A stretch of DNA of 30,318 nt from SIBU01 sp964430335 (GCA_964430335.1 CAYSEN010000011.1:1-30318), one strand, 5' to 3'; positions 16,401 to 23,943 are shown, counted from the stretch's first letter. A program made the numbers and translations. Notes: generated by a model not told the origin, from the letters alone.

Positions 16401-16951
16401 GAAATTACTACAGTATAAACGACACCAAGTACGAGAAGCCTATTTCTGAAGCGAAGGTCGGTGAAGTGTTAAGAGGAAGAATAAAGTTTGTTACCGCGAA
16501 ACCACGTTCACTATTTGCTGTCGAAAGCTATATTCCAGCTGGGCTTGAGTTGGTTGACTTTAACCTTGCAACAGAAGACAAGACACAATTTGAATCAGAT
16601 AATAAAGGTCTAGGTGTGAAAAATGAAAACAGTGAATCAGGTTCTAGCCTGTCTCTAAAACTTCTAAGTGCAGTAGGAGCATCAAACGACAAATCATTGC
16701 CTGAAGTCTACATCGAGGACTTGAGAAAGTCGGAAAATACTAGAAATTATTATCCAGAAAAAAAGGAAATTCACGATGACAGACTGTTCCTGTTTACAAG
16801 TCACCTCGCTCCTGGAGAATATACATATGACTACTATGTAAAGGTGTCGACGGCAGGTACGTTTAGGCAGTTGCCTACAGTGGCAAGTGAATTATATTTC
16901 CCTGAAGTCTTTGGTAGAACAGAAGGAGGTCTATTTACGGTAAAGCAATAG
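10403..16951 (+). CDS. Membrane-anchored alpha-2-macroglobulin family protein
   Basis: A giant 2182-residue protein that matches bacterial alpha-2-macroglobulins, which trap attacking proteases outside the membrane. An N-terminal signal anchor (about residues 24-43) has no lipobox. Then come Ig-like/Big_5-type domains (about 130-240 and after), the MG2 signature RPIYKPGQ (862-869), further macroglobulin domains, a bait-region segment around 1320-1400 and the A2M core (LPDNLTRWQIESVGVTKD). The thioester motif CSEQ is intact (C1637 to Q1640, in PYGCSEQMASK), followed by the alpha/alpha-barrel thioester domain and a C-terminal receptor-like domain. The ATG at 10403 is preferred to an upstream TTG (10397). 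It ends the operon and faces a PBP1C gene with one base between the stops. In E. coli the homologue (yfhM) also sits next to pbpC. Confidence 0.95.
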   Translation: METVSTTPPSFNFEGFIKLIRKYVLGLSIILFLLFVLYIFLGRPYTFVGQNYNKVYALVDDKISQSAAIVINLPQGVGKEGAEKLVTFDPPLEGSWKDSPNLKNSLAFVPKNKPSIGSHYTAKLSLSEGVISKDFQIDEDPRVVDVLPNDNSVAEENSAITIVFNRPMVPLTALSVLESRDIPVEILPKTEGKFKWISTRTLQFIPAGHLAYSANYTVKILSGFKSTDGVPVPPAVYKFTTRPLNFERVTGGKIIYSEPIQIHFNEPVDLEATSRNITLKNFSTNASEPFIAEYAKSYDYDTNGKPKSVVIDRSTISVFPKNDSNGRERIWNFGGSYGLTLTKTIPLGGDINYEKGISTIVEVTEAVKSVDATAQRGVGAFSPKLFDPEGNLVIEFYEGINLDKSSIDIPSVKKISYAQVCKKEKDGSYKVGEDESTCEKEDDNTKIVIQFRAEDLKKGQEIPVTFKKVVNESGLTINSKPIVVNVSVYPELKVFSTTPGDESLGASTNYLILCTNSPLHPNKLTGKKAVETNDYFVGGTWSYPYLKDQYSYNYSGIKDNCLPGQYVNTMRYGIHPNKKYDLNLNLVDFFGQTTKIQLSFKTQSIENLDARFFSLQKVYNVTTPDKTKFTFGTENLEYVNMLICKVSPSTMVNYLDRRVNNLYPDSSLECTSRVTKRIELPKVYWVNNYFQIDLKDYVSNPLGQYIISFSNPNYVSGRKGVGDTAPLYDRTYVSVTNLAVSEKKTQWTKYDENDDLTEDTFKKLGNVANLYWVVNAKTLAPVESATVKVYKQTGSYGAGSLVAGESGVTGADGVAKLPLSKDIAGAVITSGDDSAIISSWSDNLQWAGTSQTGRLIYLYTDRPIYKPGQDVYFKGVDRFTYDGNFQIIKNRTVPIKIYDSSNTVIYESNLNLNEFGTFGSHIKLGDKIPLGTYRVQADNNYFYFDVAEYEASAFEASASSAKDEYIAGETIDVSALAKYYFGVPVMGATLNYSWTSQDYYFDKYNDEYFHFGRDWYYCQNCGYGDKYLSSGKTSVDMTGKASVSLNLDFDKLFKNVKEKRSQILVFHGTVTDANGKSVSFQKSFIVHRAEFYLGVKSEPYFSPTNSDVKIKVKTVDTKGTPVSVRSVKLKASKVEWKSAKRQEVDGGYYNKYERVLTEVSQKVLNTDRSGNGDANFQFKDSGEYEISAIAEDQKGNVVISDSSIYVYGDGNASVMPSNNETLDITTEKTDLNIGDRAKIIIKSPYKKAKALITIERGQIFQYEIVDVNSSFYEYSFDVKDSYIPNIYVSVVLLSPNPEIKFGQAKFTVNASHRELKVSVIPEKTSYLPGEKVTLNIKTTDFSGKPQSADVSISVADLSVLALKGNPKKSPLVFFYGGLPLTVSTASNVKNILHEAEIPTGTKGGDGAVASDLAKKKRGEFKDTAFWQGSVITNENGLASVTFTLPDNLTRWQIESVGVTKDTKIGVDYKELTASKKLMLVPLNPRFVIPGDEFVIGANVFNQTEYSQTLSVALDNTTLDIQGDISQSIFLKSGESKTVYFKVSAPTDIDSGAHKFVLSVKNKDYEDTVEKTMPIKRNETYENTATAGSTKLNSVSEYVFVPEGVVGNQGGVTLRAQSSPAFFLKDAISYLAQFPYGCSEQMASKLSMLAVLKRANSVGVQFEIPKVDFEGVTYEIDDAVKIGLSRIYENQNADGGFSYYQSYGNSDVSLSIHILNTLVSLRNAGFNVPSYVISSTANYISKNGRSVYDKNTNFSKISNVDLSIESALSVVNSGAGDSSLLVQEIGREVTDSYLNDKISTSALLSLEALSQKVSSLSYLKDKVWKSINNRLSVDSRGTYLKSNPNNIRWEYYETPIRNTAQYLKLISTLEKDSSQKDNVLRWILANRDSQGAWEGTNSTLAVIDSVVSYLEWTKEANSEFTLKTSLDNVEFAKYDFVGKAKMSSFENFLSIDKFPINTNHKITFEKVNGTGPASIYYDMSLKYYLPAEQIEPRDEGIAVFRNYYSINDTKYEKPISEAKVGEVLRGRIKFVTAKPRSLFAVESYIPAGLELVDFNLATEDKTQFESDNKGLGVKNENSESGSSLSLKLLSAVGASNDKSLPEVYIEDLRKSENTRNYYPEKKEIHDDRLFLFTSHLAPGEYTYDYYVKVSTAGTFRQLPTVASELYFPEVFGRTEGGLFTVKQ

Positions 16952-16952
16952 C

Positions 16953-19028
16953 TTAGTTGCTATTTACATTAAAAAATATTTCATCCTTTCTTTGATCTAG
17001 CTCTGCTCTTAGGCGGTAAGTTTTTGATTTGGTTGGATGAAAAGATGCCTCTTTCCCTTTACCTATAAACTTATCATCGATGTACCAATCGACGTTGTAA
17101 TTTGATTTCAATTTAATTTGAGTATTGTCTTCTAGCAAAAAATTATCTCCATTGTGAGGATTTGAAACAAGTGAGTTGTCCAAAAGTAGGTTCTGTACAG
17201 ACTCGACGTTATCTTGAGGAAGACCGTATTCTAATTTGTCATTTATCTCAAACGCTTTAAGCATAGAAAAATCTAGTGGCGTTTTCTTGTTGTATTTGGA
17301 ATTCAGCAAAAGAGACATCGATTCGTTCCAAATTTTACCTGCGCCTGTTGAGCTCGTAATTTGCTTCATCGGTTCGTTCTCTACATTTCCTAGCCACACT
17401 GCGACAAGGAAATCTGGCGTAAAACCAATCGTCCATGTGTCGTGGTAGTCTCTAGATGTTCCAGTTTTTACAGCATAATTTTTTTGAGTTAGGTTGAGGC
17501 TACTAGCCAGTCCGAACTGATCAACGCCAGATATTCGGTCAGCAATAATGCTATTTACCAGTTGAACATATTTTTCATCAGCCACACTTCGAGTTTTAGA
17601 TGTAGCCTTTTCTTGCGGAGTGCTTACATATTCTTGAGAATCGAAAAATAATTTCAGTGGCTTAAGTTCACCCTTATTACCAAAAATAGTAAACATATGA
17701 GATAGGGTAAGAGGATCCATCTCAAGTCCACCGAGCGCTATACCATATTCATAACTTAGAAGCGGGTTTACTGGAATGAAGTTCATTTCCTGTTCAAGAA
17801 AATTATTAAATCTGTTCAGAGAAATATACTCAAGCGTTTTTACGCTAGGAGTATTTAGACTATTTGATAGTGCTTCATGAATGGTGATAATTCCTCTATA
17901 ACTACCGTCGTAGTTTTTAGGATAAAGTGGAAATCCTGTGCCAATTGAATATTTGTATTCCTTATCGTCAACCAGTGTGTAGGGTCTAAGTCCAAGCTCA
18001 AAAGCCTTTAGGTAAATGAAAGGCTTAATAGTTGATCCGATCGGTCTTGGTTTAAGAGCCATGTTGATCGATGAACCGTTAATTGAACTGTTTGTGTTGC
18101 TTGTTCCAACCACACTGAGTAATTCATTTTCTGGTAGCTTTATTACCACAATAGCGCCGTTTCTCCCGCCATATTTTGCTGTTTCAATAAGATTTTTGCT
18201 TAGTATGTCTCGAAGATTGTCGGTGATATTTTTATCAATTGTAGTTTTGCATGATTTTTTGCAGGGGTTTAAATCATTTAGTTCGAAGTTGGCACTAGAT
18301 ATTGCCTTAAATTTTTTCAAAACTACCAAGCTCGACGGGTCTATCGCAACATCGAGTCTCTTGGATAAAATACTCATTGCGCTTTTATTTTCAGGCTTCC
18401 ACGGGTTAGCACTACTAGGGCTGGAGATGGTTCCGAGTAGAGATAGTATTTCAGTGTCATTAATTTCGCTAAGTTTTTTGCCAAAATACTCATTCGAGGC
18501 AGTTTCTAAGCCCTGAATCTGATTGCCCATGTATATCGTATTGGCATACATCTCAAGAATACTTTTTTTCGTATTGAAAATTTCTAGGGCAATTGAATAA
18601 AGAGACTCAGTTAGTTTATTTTCAATAGTTCGGTCTTGTTCGTTATTAAGTAAGTTTTTTGCTAGCTGTTGAGTGATTGTGCTCGAGCCCAGTATCTTCC
18701 CGTTTCTAAAGTACGAAATAAATGATCGCGTAATGCTTACAGGGTTAACTCCAGGATGAATGAAGAAAAACCTGTCTTCCTTTTTAATAAGGAGATCTGA
18801 GAATTTATCTGGCAATGAATCTGAGTAATTTGAATAATTGCCCTTTATATTTGGCTTTATGGCGATGATGCTGTCATCTCTATCAGTTACGATTGTAGAC
18901 TCTAGCTCCAAATATCTATCAATCATCTGTCTATTTAGCACAAAAAGGAAAACAAATACTGTAACAACCAGTATCAAAAAAAAGTACAGTATTTGTCTAG
19001 TGCGTGTATTTTTGAGCAACCTGTCCAT
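16953..19028 (-). CDS. pbpC: PBP1C-type bifunctional penicillin-binding protein
   Basis: A 691-residue peptidoglycan glycosyltransferase/transpeptidase. One membrane helix (about 12-31) is followed by a GT51 domain with the catalytic glutamate E84 in EDRFFFIHPG and the GSSTITQQ motif (114-121). The transpeptidase domain has S332-T-I-K335, SLN (390-392) and KTGT (521-524). The last 90 residues form a small beta domain typical of PBP1C tails (NPHNGDNFLLEDN to FFNVNSN). It polymerises and crosslinks murein outside the membrane. The gene converges with the macroglobulin gene, and an imperfect hairpin (16940-16967) covers both stops without a T-tract. TACAAT lies 17 nt before the ATG. It is divergent from the MazG gene across 37 nt. 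Confidence 0.93.
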   Translation of the reverse strand: MDRLLKNTRTRQILYFFLILVVTVFVFLFVLNRQMIDRYLELESTIVTDRDDSIIAIKPNIKGNYSNYSDSLPDKFSDLLIKKEDRFFFIHPGVNPVSITRSFISYFRNGKILGSSTITQQLAKNLLNNEQDRTIENKLTESLYSIALEIFNTKKSILEMYANTIYMGNQIQGLETASNEYFGKKLSEINDTEILSLLGTISSPSSANPWKPENKSAMSILSKRLDVAIDPSSLVVLKKFKAISSANFELNDLNPCKKSCKTTIDKNITDNLRDILSKNLIETAKYGGRNGAIVVIKLPENELLSVVGTSNTNSSINGSSINMALKPRPIGSTIKPFIYLKAFELGLRPYTLVDDKEYKYSIGTGFPLYPKNYDGSYRGIITIHEALSNSLNTPSVKTLEYISLNRFNNFLEQEMNFIPVNPLLSYEYGIALGGLEMDPLTLSHMFTIFGNKGELKPLKLFFDSQEYVSTPQEKATSKTRSVADEKYVQLVNSIIADRISGVDQFGLASSLNLTQKNYAVKTGTSRDYHDTWTIGFTPDFLVAVWLGNVENEPMKQITSSTGAGKIWNESMSLLLNSKYNKKTPLDFSMLKAFEINDKLEYGLPQDNVESVQNLLLDNSLVSNPHNGDNFLLEDNTQIKLKSNYNVDWYIDDKFIGKGKEASFHPTKSKTYRLRAELDQRKDEIFFNVNSN

Positions 19029-19052
19029 ATGGAAAACTTCATCATATTGTAC

Positions 19053-19058
19053 TATATT
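19053..19058 (+). promoter_or_regulatory. -10 box of the MazG-like gene
   Basis: TATATT ends 7 nt before the ATG at 19066, at leaderless distance. The 37-nt gap also holds the leftward pbpC promoter. Confidence 0.5.
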
Positions 19059-19065
19059 GGACTAA

Positions 19066-19470
19066 ATGAAAAGAACCGAAAAAAGCATCAAGGATTTCAT
19101 GACTGCTCGGGGGTGGATTAATTTGCCACCAGACTGTTTGGCTAAATCTATTAGTATAGAAGCTTCCGAGTTGCTCGAACTTTTTCAGTGGAGTTCTCCC
19201 ACAGTGAAAGAAATAAAATCTGAAAAGGATTTGTTTAGGGATATACAGATGGAACTAGCCGATGTCCTAATTTATTGCTTTCAGTTATCAGTCACGCTTG
19301 GTTTAGACACAGAAAAAATTATTAACGATAAGCTGGCTTTAGCAAATATAAAATATCCAGCTGAGCTCATGAGAAAACGGTCAGAAGGAGATGGTTACGC
19401 CACGTCAGAATATAAGAAAATTAAAAAGGAATATAGAGAAAAAAATGGCAAACGCAAAATATTGGACTGA
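19066..19470 (+). CDS. MazG-like nucleotide pyrophosphohydrolase
   Basis: A 134-residue all-helical NTP pyrophosphatase of the MazG/RS21-C6 type, which cleaves (d)NTPs to monophosphates and cleans the nucleotide pool. The metal-binding signature is clear: E32, E35 and E38 in IEASELLELF, and E63 and D66 in MELADVLIY. The N-terminal GWINLPPDCLAKSISIEASELLE also fits the dCTPase/RS21-C6 branch. The tail is rich in lysine and glutamate. A TATATT box 7 nt upstream predicts a leaderless message. Its end overlaps the start of the next gene by 26 nt, which implies coupled expression with the deoxyribosyltransferase-like protein. Confidence 0.9.
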   Translation: MKRTEKSIKDFMTARGWINLPPDCLAKSISIEASELLELFQWSSPTVKEIKSEKDLFRDIQMELADVLIYCFQLSVTLGLDTEKIINDKLALANIKYPAELMRKRSEGDGYATSEYKKIKKEYREKNGKRKILD

Positions 19471-19888
19471 TAAAAATTATGAGGATCTCAAGAAGGCAAA
19501 AAATTTTCCTGATTGTTTAAAGGTTGCTTATGATGTAATCGATTCAATCGGTGGTCAGGTCGGAATCGTTTCCGGTCCAATTTCTACAGGTGGGCAAGGA
19601 TCGGTTGAGAAAAATTTGGCTGAATTTTCCAAATATATCGAAACGATGGAAAAGCGGGGTGAAATAGTTTTCAATCAGTTACCATTTGAGAATAAATTTG
19701 CTGAGCTGGCGCGCAACAGTGAAGGATACTTTATGCCAATTCTTGAAGATTTCTTCCTGCCTCTATTTCAGTCAGGCAAAATTTCAAAAATTTGGTTTAT
19801 GCCAAATTGGCAAACTTCTACTGGAGCAAAATGGGAATTCGAGATTGCTGATAAGCTAAAAATCGAGAAGGGTTTTATCAATTTGTAA
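19445..19888 (+). CDS. Nucleoside 2-deoxyribosyltransferase-like protein
   Basis: A 147-residue protein with a Rossmann-like pattern similar to nucleoside 2-deoxyribosyltransferases and DUF4406 proteins: VGIVSGPIST early, then a helical segment with METMEKRG-like spacing (YIETMEKRGEIVFNQLP), then FMPNWQTSTGAKWEFEIA. The last motif, with 'W-S-GA-WE--A', matches the region that holds the catalytic glutamate in that superfamily. I chose the ATG at 19445 because an upstream in-frame start at 19391 lies deep in the MazG gene. The overlap with the MazG gene suggests a joint role in nucleotide salvage or sanitation (inference). The family call is tentative. Confidence 0.6.
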   Translation: MANAKYWTDKNYEDLKKAKNFPDCLKVAYDVIDSIGGQVGIVSGPISTGGQGSVEKNLAEFSKYIETMEKRGEIVFNQLPFENKFAELARNSEGYFMPILEDFFLPLFQSGKISKIWFMPNWQTSTGAKWEFEIADKLKIEKGFINL

Positions 19889-19895
19889 AATTCTG

Positions 19896-19901
19896 TATAA
19901 T
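19896..19901 (+). promoter_or_regulatory. -10 box of alaS
   Basis: A perfect TATAAT, 9 nt before the ATG at 19911, so the leader is about 2-3 nt. The box lies just after the stop of the preceding gene. Confidence 0.6.
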
Positions 19902-19910
19902 GGCTCCTAT

Positions 19911-21701
19911 ATGTTGACTTCAAGCCAGATTCGCCAGAGATTTCTTGATTTTTTTGAGAAACGCAAACACGCGGTAATTCCTTCTGCGTCTCTTGTAACT
20001 CCAGACGAAAAAGGGGTTACAAACTCGACCCTTTTTAACACTGCCGGCATGCAACCTCTAGTGCCATACCTTTTAGGAAAGCCACATCCTAAAGGCACAA
20101 GGCTCGTTGATGTTCAGAAATGTATTCGAACCGTCGACATTGATGACATTGGCGACAAAACCCACGCCACTTTTTTTGAAATGCTTGGAAACTGGTCGCT
20201 TGGCGACTATTTCAAAAAAGAGGCGATAAACTGGAGCTATGAATTTCTAACAAGTAAGGAAGAAGGCCTTGGACTTGATCCAACAAGACTTTACGTTACG
20301 GTTTTTGAAGGAGATGATGTTGCTCCAAGGGATGAAGAAGCTGCGGATATGTGGAAAGATGTTTTCTCAAAAAATAAGATTGAGGGAAATCGAATTTTTT
20401 ACATGCCAGCTTCAATGAACTGGTGGGAAGCCGGAGAAAATGGTCCGTGCGGCCCTGATACAGAAATGTATTATGACATTACCGGAAAATTTGGTGGAAA
20501 AGGTCTTACTCATGATGAATTTTTGAAGGCGGACTCAGTTCGCGATGTTGTCGAGGTTTGGAACGATGTTTTCATGCAGTACGAGAAGAAAGACGGAAAG
20601 ATTGTTGGTAAATTACCAAAACCCTCAGTCGACACAGGCGCAGGGCTTGAGAGATTGACCATGACCATTCAGGGTGTAGATAATATTTACGATACTGACT
20701 TACTAAAGCCGGTAATGGACTTGATGGCTAGGGCTCAGAATGAAATAAAAAACAAGAGAATTATTGCGGATCATTTACGTTCATCTACTTTCTTGATATC
20801 GGATGGTGTAAGACCTTCTAATACTGATAGAGGTTATATTTTAAGAAGACTAATTAGGCGCGCAGTGATGAACACAACTGACAGAAAGCTCGATTCAGAA
20901 AGAATTTCGAAATTTGTGGACGCGATCTCCTTAGTTTACAAAGATACCTATAAAGAAATTTCGCAAAACTCGGATTTAATTAAGAGTGTTCTTCTTGAAG
21001 AAGTAGATAAATTTTCAAATGCACTTTCCCAGGGAGTAAAAGAGTTTGAAAAAGGTGTAGATCCATTTGTTCTGTTTTCAAGTTACGGTTTTCCAATCGA
21101 ACTAACTGCCGAGTTGGCCAAGGAAAAGGGAATTAAGATAGATGTTAAGGATTTTGAGGAAAAGTTTAAAAAACACCAAGAACTTTCACGTGTTGGTGCA
21201 GAGAAAAAATTTAAAGGCGGTTTGGCAGACACTTCGGACATGTCGGTCCGCTATCACACAGCTACTCACTTGCTCCACCAAGCCCTTTTCGATGTTTTAG
21301 GTGATTCTGTTGGACAAAAAGGTTCAAACATTACACCTGAGCGTTTACGTTTTGATTTCTCATTCAGCCGAAAGATGACTGACGAGGAAAAAAAGAGAGT
21401 TGAAGATATTGTAAATGATAAGATTGCTCAAAAGATACCTGTTAATAATGTTATCCTGCCACGCGCAGAAGCCGAAAAAACTGGAGCAAGACATTTCTTT
21501 GGCGAAAAGTATGGGGAGGAAATCTCAATCTACTTTATCGGCACTGATCTAAATTCAGCATATTCAAAAGAATTTTGTGGAGGCCCTCATGTGAAAAATA
21601 CATCTGAACTTGCTGGACCTGATGGAGTTTGGAAATTCAAAATTCAGAAGGAAGAGGCGGTTGCTCAAGGAATCCGCAGAATCAAGGCTATACTCTCATA
21701 A
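19911..21701 (+). CDS. alaS: Alanyl-tRNA synthetase, short form without C-Ala
   Basis: A 596-residue class II synthetase that charges tRNA-Ala. The catalytic core shows FNTAGMQPLVPYL, QKCIRTVDIDDIG, FFEMLGNWSLGDYF, GPCGPDTEMYYD and DTGAGLERL. The editing domain follows, with its zinc site H449/H453 (HTATH) and C556/H560 (CGGPH). The protein stops soon after this, at IRRIKAILS, so the C-Ala domain that lengthens the E. coli enzyme to 876 residues is absent. Such short AlaRS forms are typical of CPR bacteria. The ATG lies 9 nt after a perfect TATAAT. A 133-nt gap with the gyrB promoter follows. Confidence 0.95.
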   Translation: MLTSSQIRQRFLDFFEKRKHAVIPSASLVTPDEKGVTNSTLFNTAGMQPLVPYLLGKPHPKGTRLVDVQKCIRTVDIDDIGDKTHATFFEMLGNWSLGDYFKKEAINWSYEFLTSKEEGLGLDPTRLYVTVFEGDDVAPRDEEAADMWKDVFSKNKIEGNRIFYMPASMNWWEAGENGPCGPDTEMYYDITGKFGGKGLTHDEFLKADSVRDVVEVWNDVFMQYEKKDGKIVGKLPKPSVDTGAGLERLTMTIQGVDNIYDTDLLKPVMDLMARAQNEIKNKRIIADHLRSSTFLISDGVRPSNTDRGYILRRLIRRAVMNTTDRKLDSERISKFVDAISLVYKDTYKEISQNSDLIKSVLLEEVDKFSNALSQGVKEFEKGVDPFVLFSSYGFPIELTAELAKEKGIKIDVKDFEEKFKKHQELSRVGAEKKFKGGLADTSDMSVRYHTATHLLHQALFDVLGDSVGQKGSNITPERLRFDFSFSRKMTDEEKKRVEDIVNDKIAQKIPVNNVILPRAEAEKTGARHFFGEKYGEEISIYFIGTDLNSAYSKEFCGGPHVKNTSELAGPDGVWKFKIQKEEAVAQGIRRIKAILS

Positions 21702-21795
21702 ATTGGACAATCTAGATATATTTTGTCAAATTTTTAGACCACAATCTATCCACTTTGGAAGTGTAAATTGTCTTTCATTTTAAGGCTCTTTTTGT

Positions 21796-21834
21796 TATAA
21801 TTTCGGCATTAAAAGCCTAGCGCTTTTTGTTTTT
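21796..21834 (+). promoter_or_regulatory. gyrB promoter and short hairpin leader
   Basis: TATAAT at 21796-21801. The leader before the ATG at 21835 is about 26 nt and contains AAAAGC/GCTTTT around a 5-nt loop, followed by a T-rich stretch running into the ATG. It looks like a weak terminator and could attenuate gyrB. No Shine-Dalgarno is visible. Confidence 0.5.
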
Positions 21835-23898
21835 ATGGCTAAAGAAAAAGAGGAGAAGGACACAAAAAAAGGAAGTTATAGCGCCCAAGATATTACTGTT
21901 TTGGAGGGTCTTGAACCTGTCCGAAAACGCCCTGGAATGTACATAGGTACAACAGGCCCAGACGGTCTTCATCACTTGATAACAGAGATTTTCGACAACT
22001 CTCGCGACGAAGCGATGGGTGGTTTTTGTAATGATATTGAAATCGCACTTTTACCACAGAATCGAGTGCGTGTAGTAGACAACGGCCGAGGTATTCCAGT
22101 TGACGTTCATAAGCAAACAAAGGTTTCAGCACTAGAAACCATTATGACCACGCTTCATGCCGGAGGAAAATTCGGTGGCGAGGGTTACAAAGTCTCCGGA
22201 GGTCTGCACGGTGTGGGAGCTTCGGTTGTAAACGCACTTTCTGTTTTTTGTGAAGTGGTTGTTCATCGTGATGGCGGAATTTATGTTCAGGAATACAAAC
22301 AAGGAAAAAAGAAATTCGCAGTCAAAAAAATTGGTAGTTCAAAATTACACGGTACAATTACAACCTTCGAGCCAGATGCCGAAATCTTTAAGGAAGGAGT
22401 GGTTTTTGATTTTAATCGCGTGGTCACTCACATGCGCCAGCAAGCCTATCTAGTGAAAGGCCTTCGAATTTCTGTTATTGACGCAAGGGAGATGGAGGAT
22501 CCAATCGACACTGCTGACGTAGTCTATCTTCGCGAGCTCGGACTCGACGTTCCTTCTCAGACTTTTTATTTCGAAGGAGGCCTTTTGTCTTTGGTAAAAT
22601 TCTCAAACCAACTTCTAAAGCCTGTACACAAAAATATTTTCTACGTCGAAAAAAAGGTTGAAGGAGTAGAGTCTGTAGAAGTATCCCTTCAGTATGTAGA
22701 CGATATTTCTGCTCGTATTTTGCCTTTCGCAAACAACATCTACAACAGCGAAGGTGGAACACATATTACTGGATTTAAGACTGCTCTGACCAGAACCCTA
22801 AACACCTACGCTAGAAAAGGAAACATGGTGAAGGAAAGCGAGGATAACTTTACAGGTGAAGATGTTCTTGAAGGTTTGACTGCTGTGGTTTCTGTAAAAT
22901 TGCGCGAAATTCAATTTGAAGGACAAACAAAGGCAAAGCTCGGAAGCGTCGAGGCACAAAGTGCTGTGGCGACTGTTTTCGGTGAATCCTTCCAAGCGTT
23001 TCTTGAGGAAAATCCTGACGACGCACGAGCCATTGTTTCTAAAGTTATTTTGGCTCTTAAGGCAAGAAAAGCTGCCAAGGCCGCTAAAGACTCAGTACTA
23101 CGAAAAGGAGCTCTTGAAGGTATGACTCTGCCCGGTAAACTGGCTGATTGTCAGAGTAAAGACGCTTCTGAGTCTGAACTGTTTATTGTGGAGGGAGACT
23201 CTGCCGGAGGTACAGCTAAAACTGGACGCGACAGAAGAACTCAGGCGATTTTGCCACTTCGAGGAAAAATTCTAAACATTGAACGTGCCCGACTCGACAA
23301 AATGCTTGACTCCGAGCAAATCAAAAACTTGGTTATTGCAATTGGTACTGCTATTGGTGACACATTTGATTTGGCAAAATTGCGATATCATAAAATTATT
23401 ATCGCGACCGATGCCGACGTTGACGGTGCACACATTCGCACACTAATTTTGACACTGTTCTACAGACACTTCAGACCTCTTGTTGATGGTGGGTTTATCT
23501 ACATTGCTCAACCGCCACTATACAAGGTGAAAAAAGGAAAGGAAATTTTGTATTTCTACAATGACGAGGAAAAAAACAAGGCTTTAGGTAAAAATCAGGA
23601 AATTGAAATCGTTGAGGAGGAGGCTATTTCCGAGGACGACTCGAAGGAGGCACAGGAGAAGTCTGAAAAGGTACGATCAAACAAAGTTTCAATCCAAAGA
23701 TACAAAGGTCTTGGAGAAATGAACGCTGAGGAGCTTTGGGAGACAACTATGGATCCGGAGAGAAGAGTAATGAAGCAAGTAAAAATTGACGACGCTCAGG
23801 AGGCAGATAAAGTGTTCGATATGCTCATGGGAACGGATGTTCCTTCACGAAAATCTTTCATTCAGTCGAATGCAAAGTTGGCTAATCTAGACATCTAA
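21835..23898 (+). CDS. gyrB: DNA gyrase subunit B
   Basis: A 687-residue type II topoisomerase ATPase subunit which, with GyrA, introduces negative supercoils. The GHKL ATPase part has EIFDNSRDEAMGG, VDNGRGIPVD and GGLHGVGASVVNALS. The transducer follows, then the TOPRIM domain with EGDSAGG (453-459) and DADVDG (526-531). The C-terminal QRYKGLGEMNAEELWETTMDP is the typical GyrB/ParE ending, and RPGMYIG is near the N-terminus. The length suits GyrB, and no second subunit-B gene is in the window for comparison; ParE cannot be fully excluded. It is monocistronic between its own promoter and a strong terminator shared with thrS. Confidence 0.93.
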   Translation: MAKEKEEKDTKKGSYSAQDITVLEGLEPVRKRPGMYIGTTGPDGLHHLITEIFDNSRDEAMGGFCNDIEIALLPQNRVRVVDNGRGIPVDVHKQTKVSALETIMTTLHAGGKFGGEGYKVSGGLHGVGASVVNALSVFCEVVVHRDGGIYVQEYKQGKKKFAVKKIGSSKLHGTITTFEPDAEIFKEGVVFDFNRVVTHMRQQAYLVKGLRISVIDAREMEDPIDTADVVYLRELGLDVPSQTFYFEGGLLSLVKFSNQLLKPVHKNIFYVEKKVEGVESVEVSLQYVDDISARILPFANNIYNSEGGTHITGFKTALTRTLNTYARKGNMVKESEDNFTGEDVLEGLTAVVSVKLREIQFEGQTKAKLGSVEAQSAVATVFGESFQAFLEENPDDARAIVSKVILALKARKAAKAAKDSVLRKGALEGMTLPGKLADCQSKDASESELFIVEGDSAGGTAKTGRDRRTQAILPLRGKILNIERARLDKMLDSEQIKNLVIAIGTAIGDTFDLAKLRYHKIIIATDADVDGAHIRTLILTLFYRHFRPLVDGGFIYIAQPPLYKVKKGKEILYFYNDEEKNKALGKNQEIEIVEEEAISEDDSKEAQEKSEKVRSNKVSIQRYKGLGEMNAEELWETTMDPERRVMKQVKIDDAQEADKVFDMLMGTDVPSRKSFIQSNAKLANLDI

Positions 23899-23907
23899 GG
23901 ACAAAAC

Positions 23908-23943
23908 AAAAAAACACCTCGATTTAAATCGAGGTGTTTTTTT
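23908..23943. terminator. Bidirectional terminator between gyrB and thrS
   Basis: A perfect palindrome centred on 23925/23926: AAAACACCTCGATTT pairs with AAATCGAGGTGTTTT, with A-tracts on the left and T-tracts on the right. It ends both convergent genes. Confidence 0.95.

Noticed and set aside
16940..16967. Terminator between the macroglobulin and pbpC genes
   Set aside because: The stem is imperfect with a two-base bulge, overlaps both stops, and has no T-tract on either strand, so I do not list it as a terminator.
18016..18516. Rightward frame of 166 codons inside pbpC
   Set aside because: It is the antisense shadow of a clear penicillin-binding protein with all motifs; it has no start signal and no family likeness.
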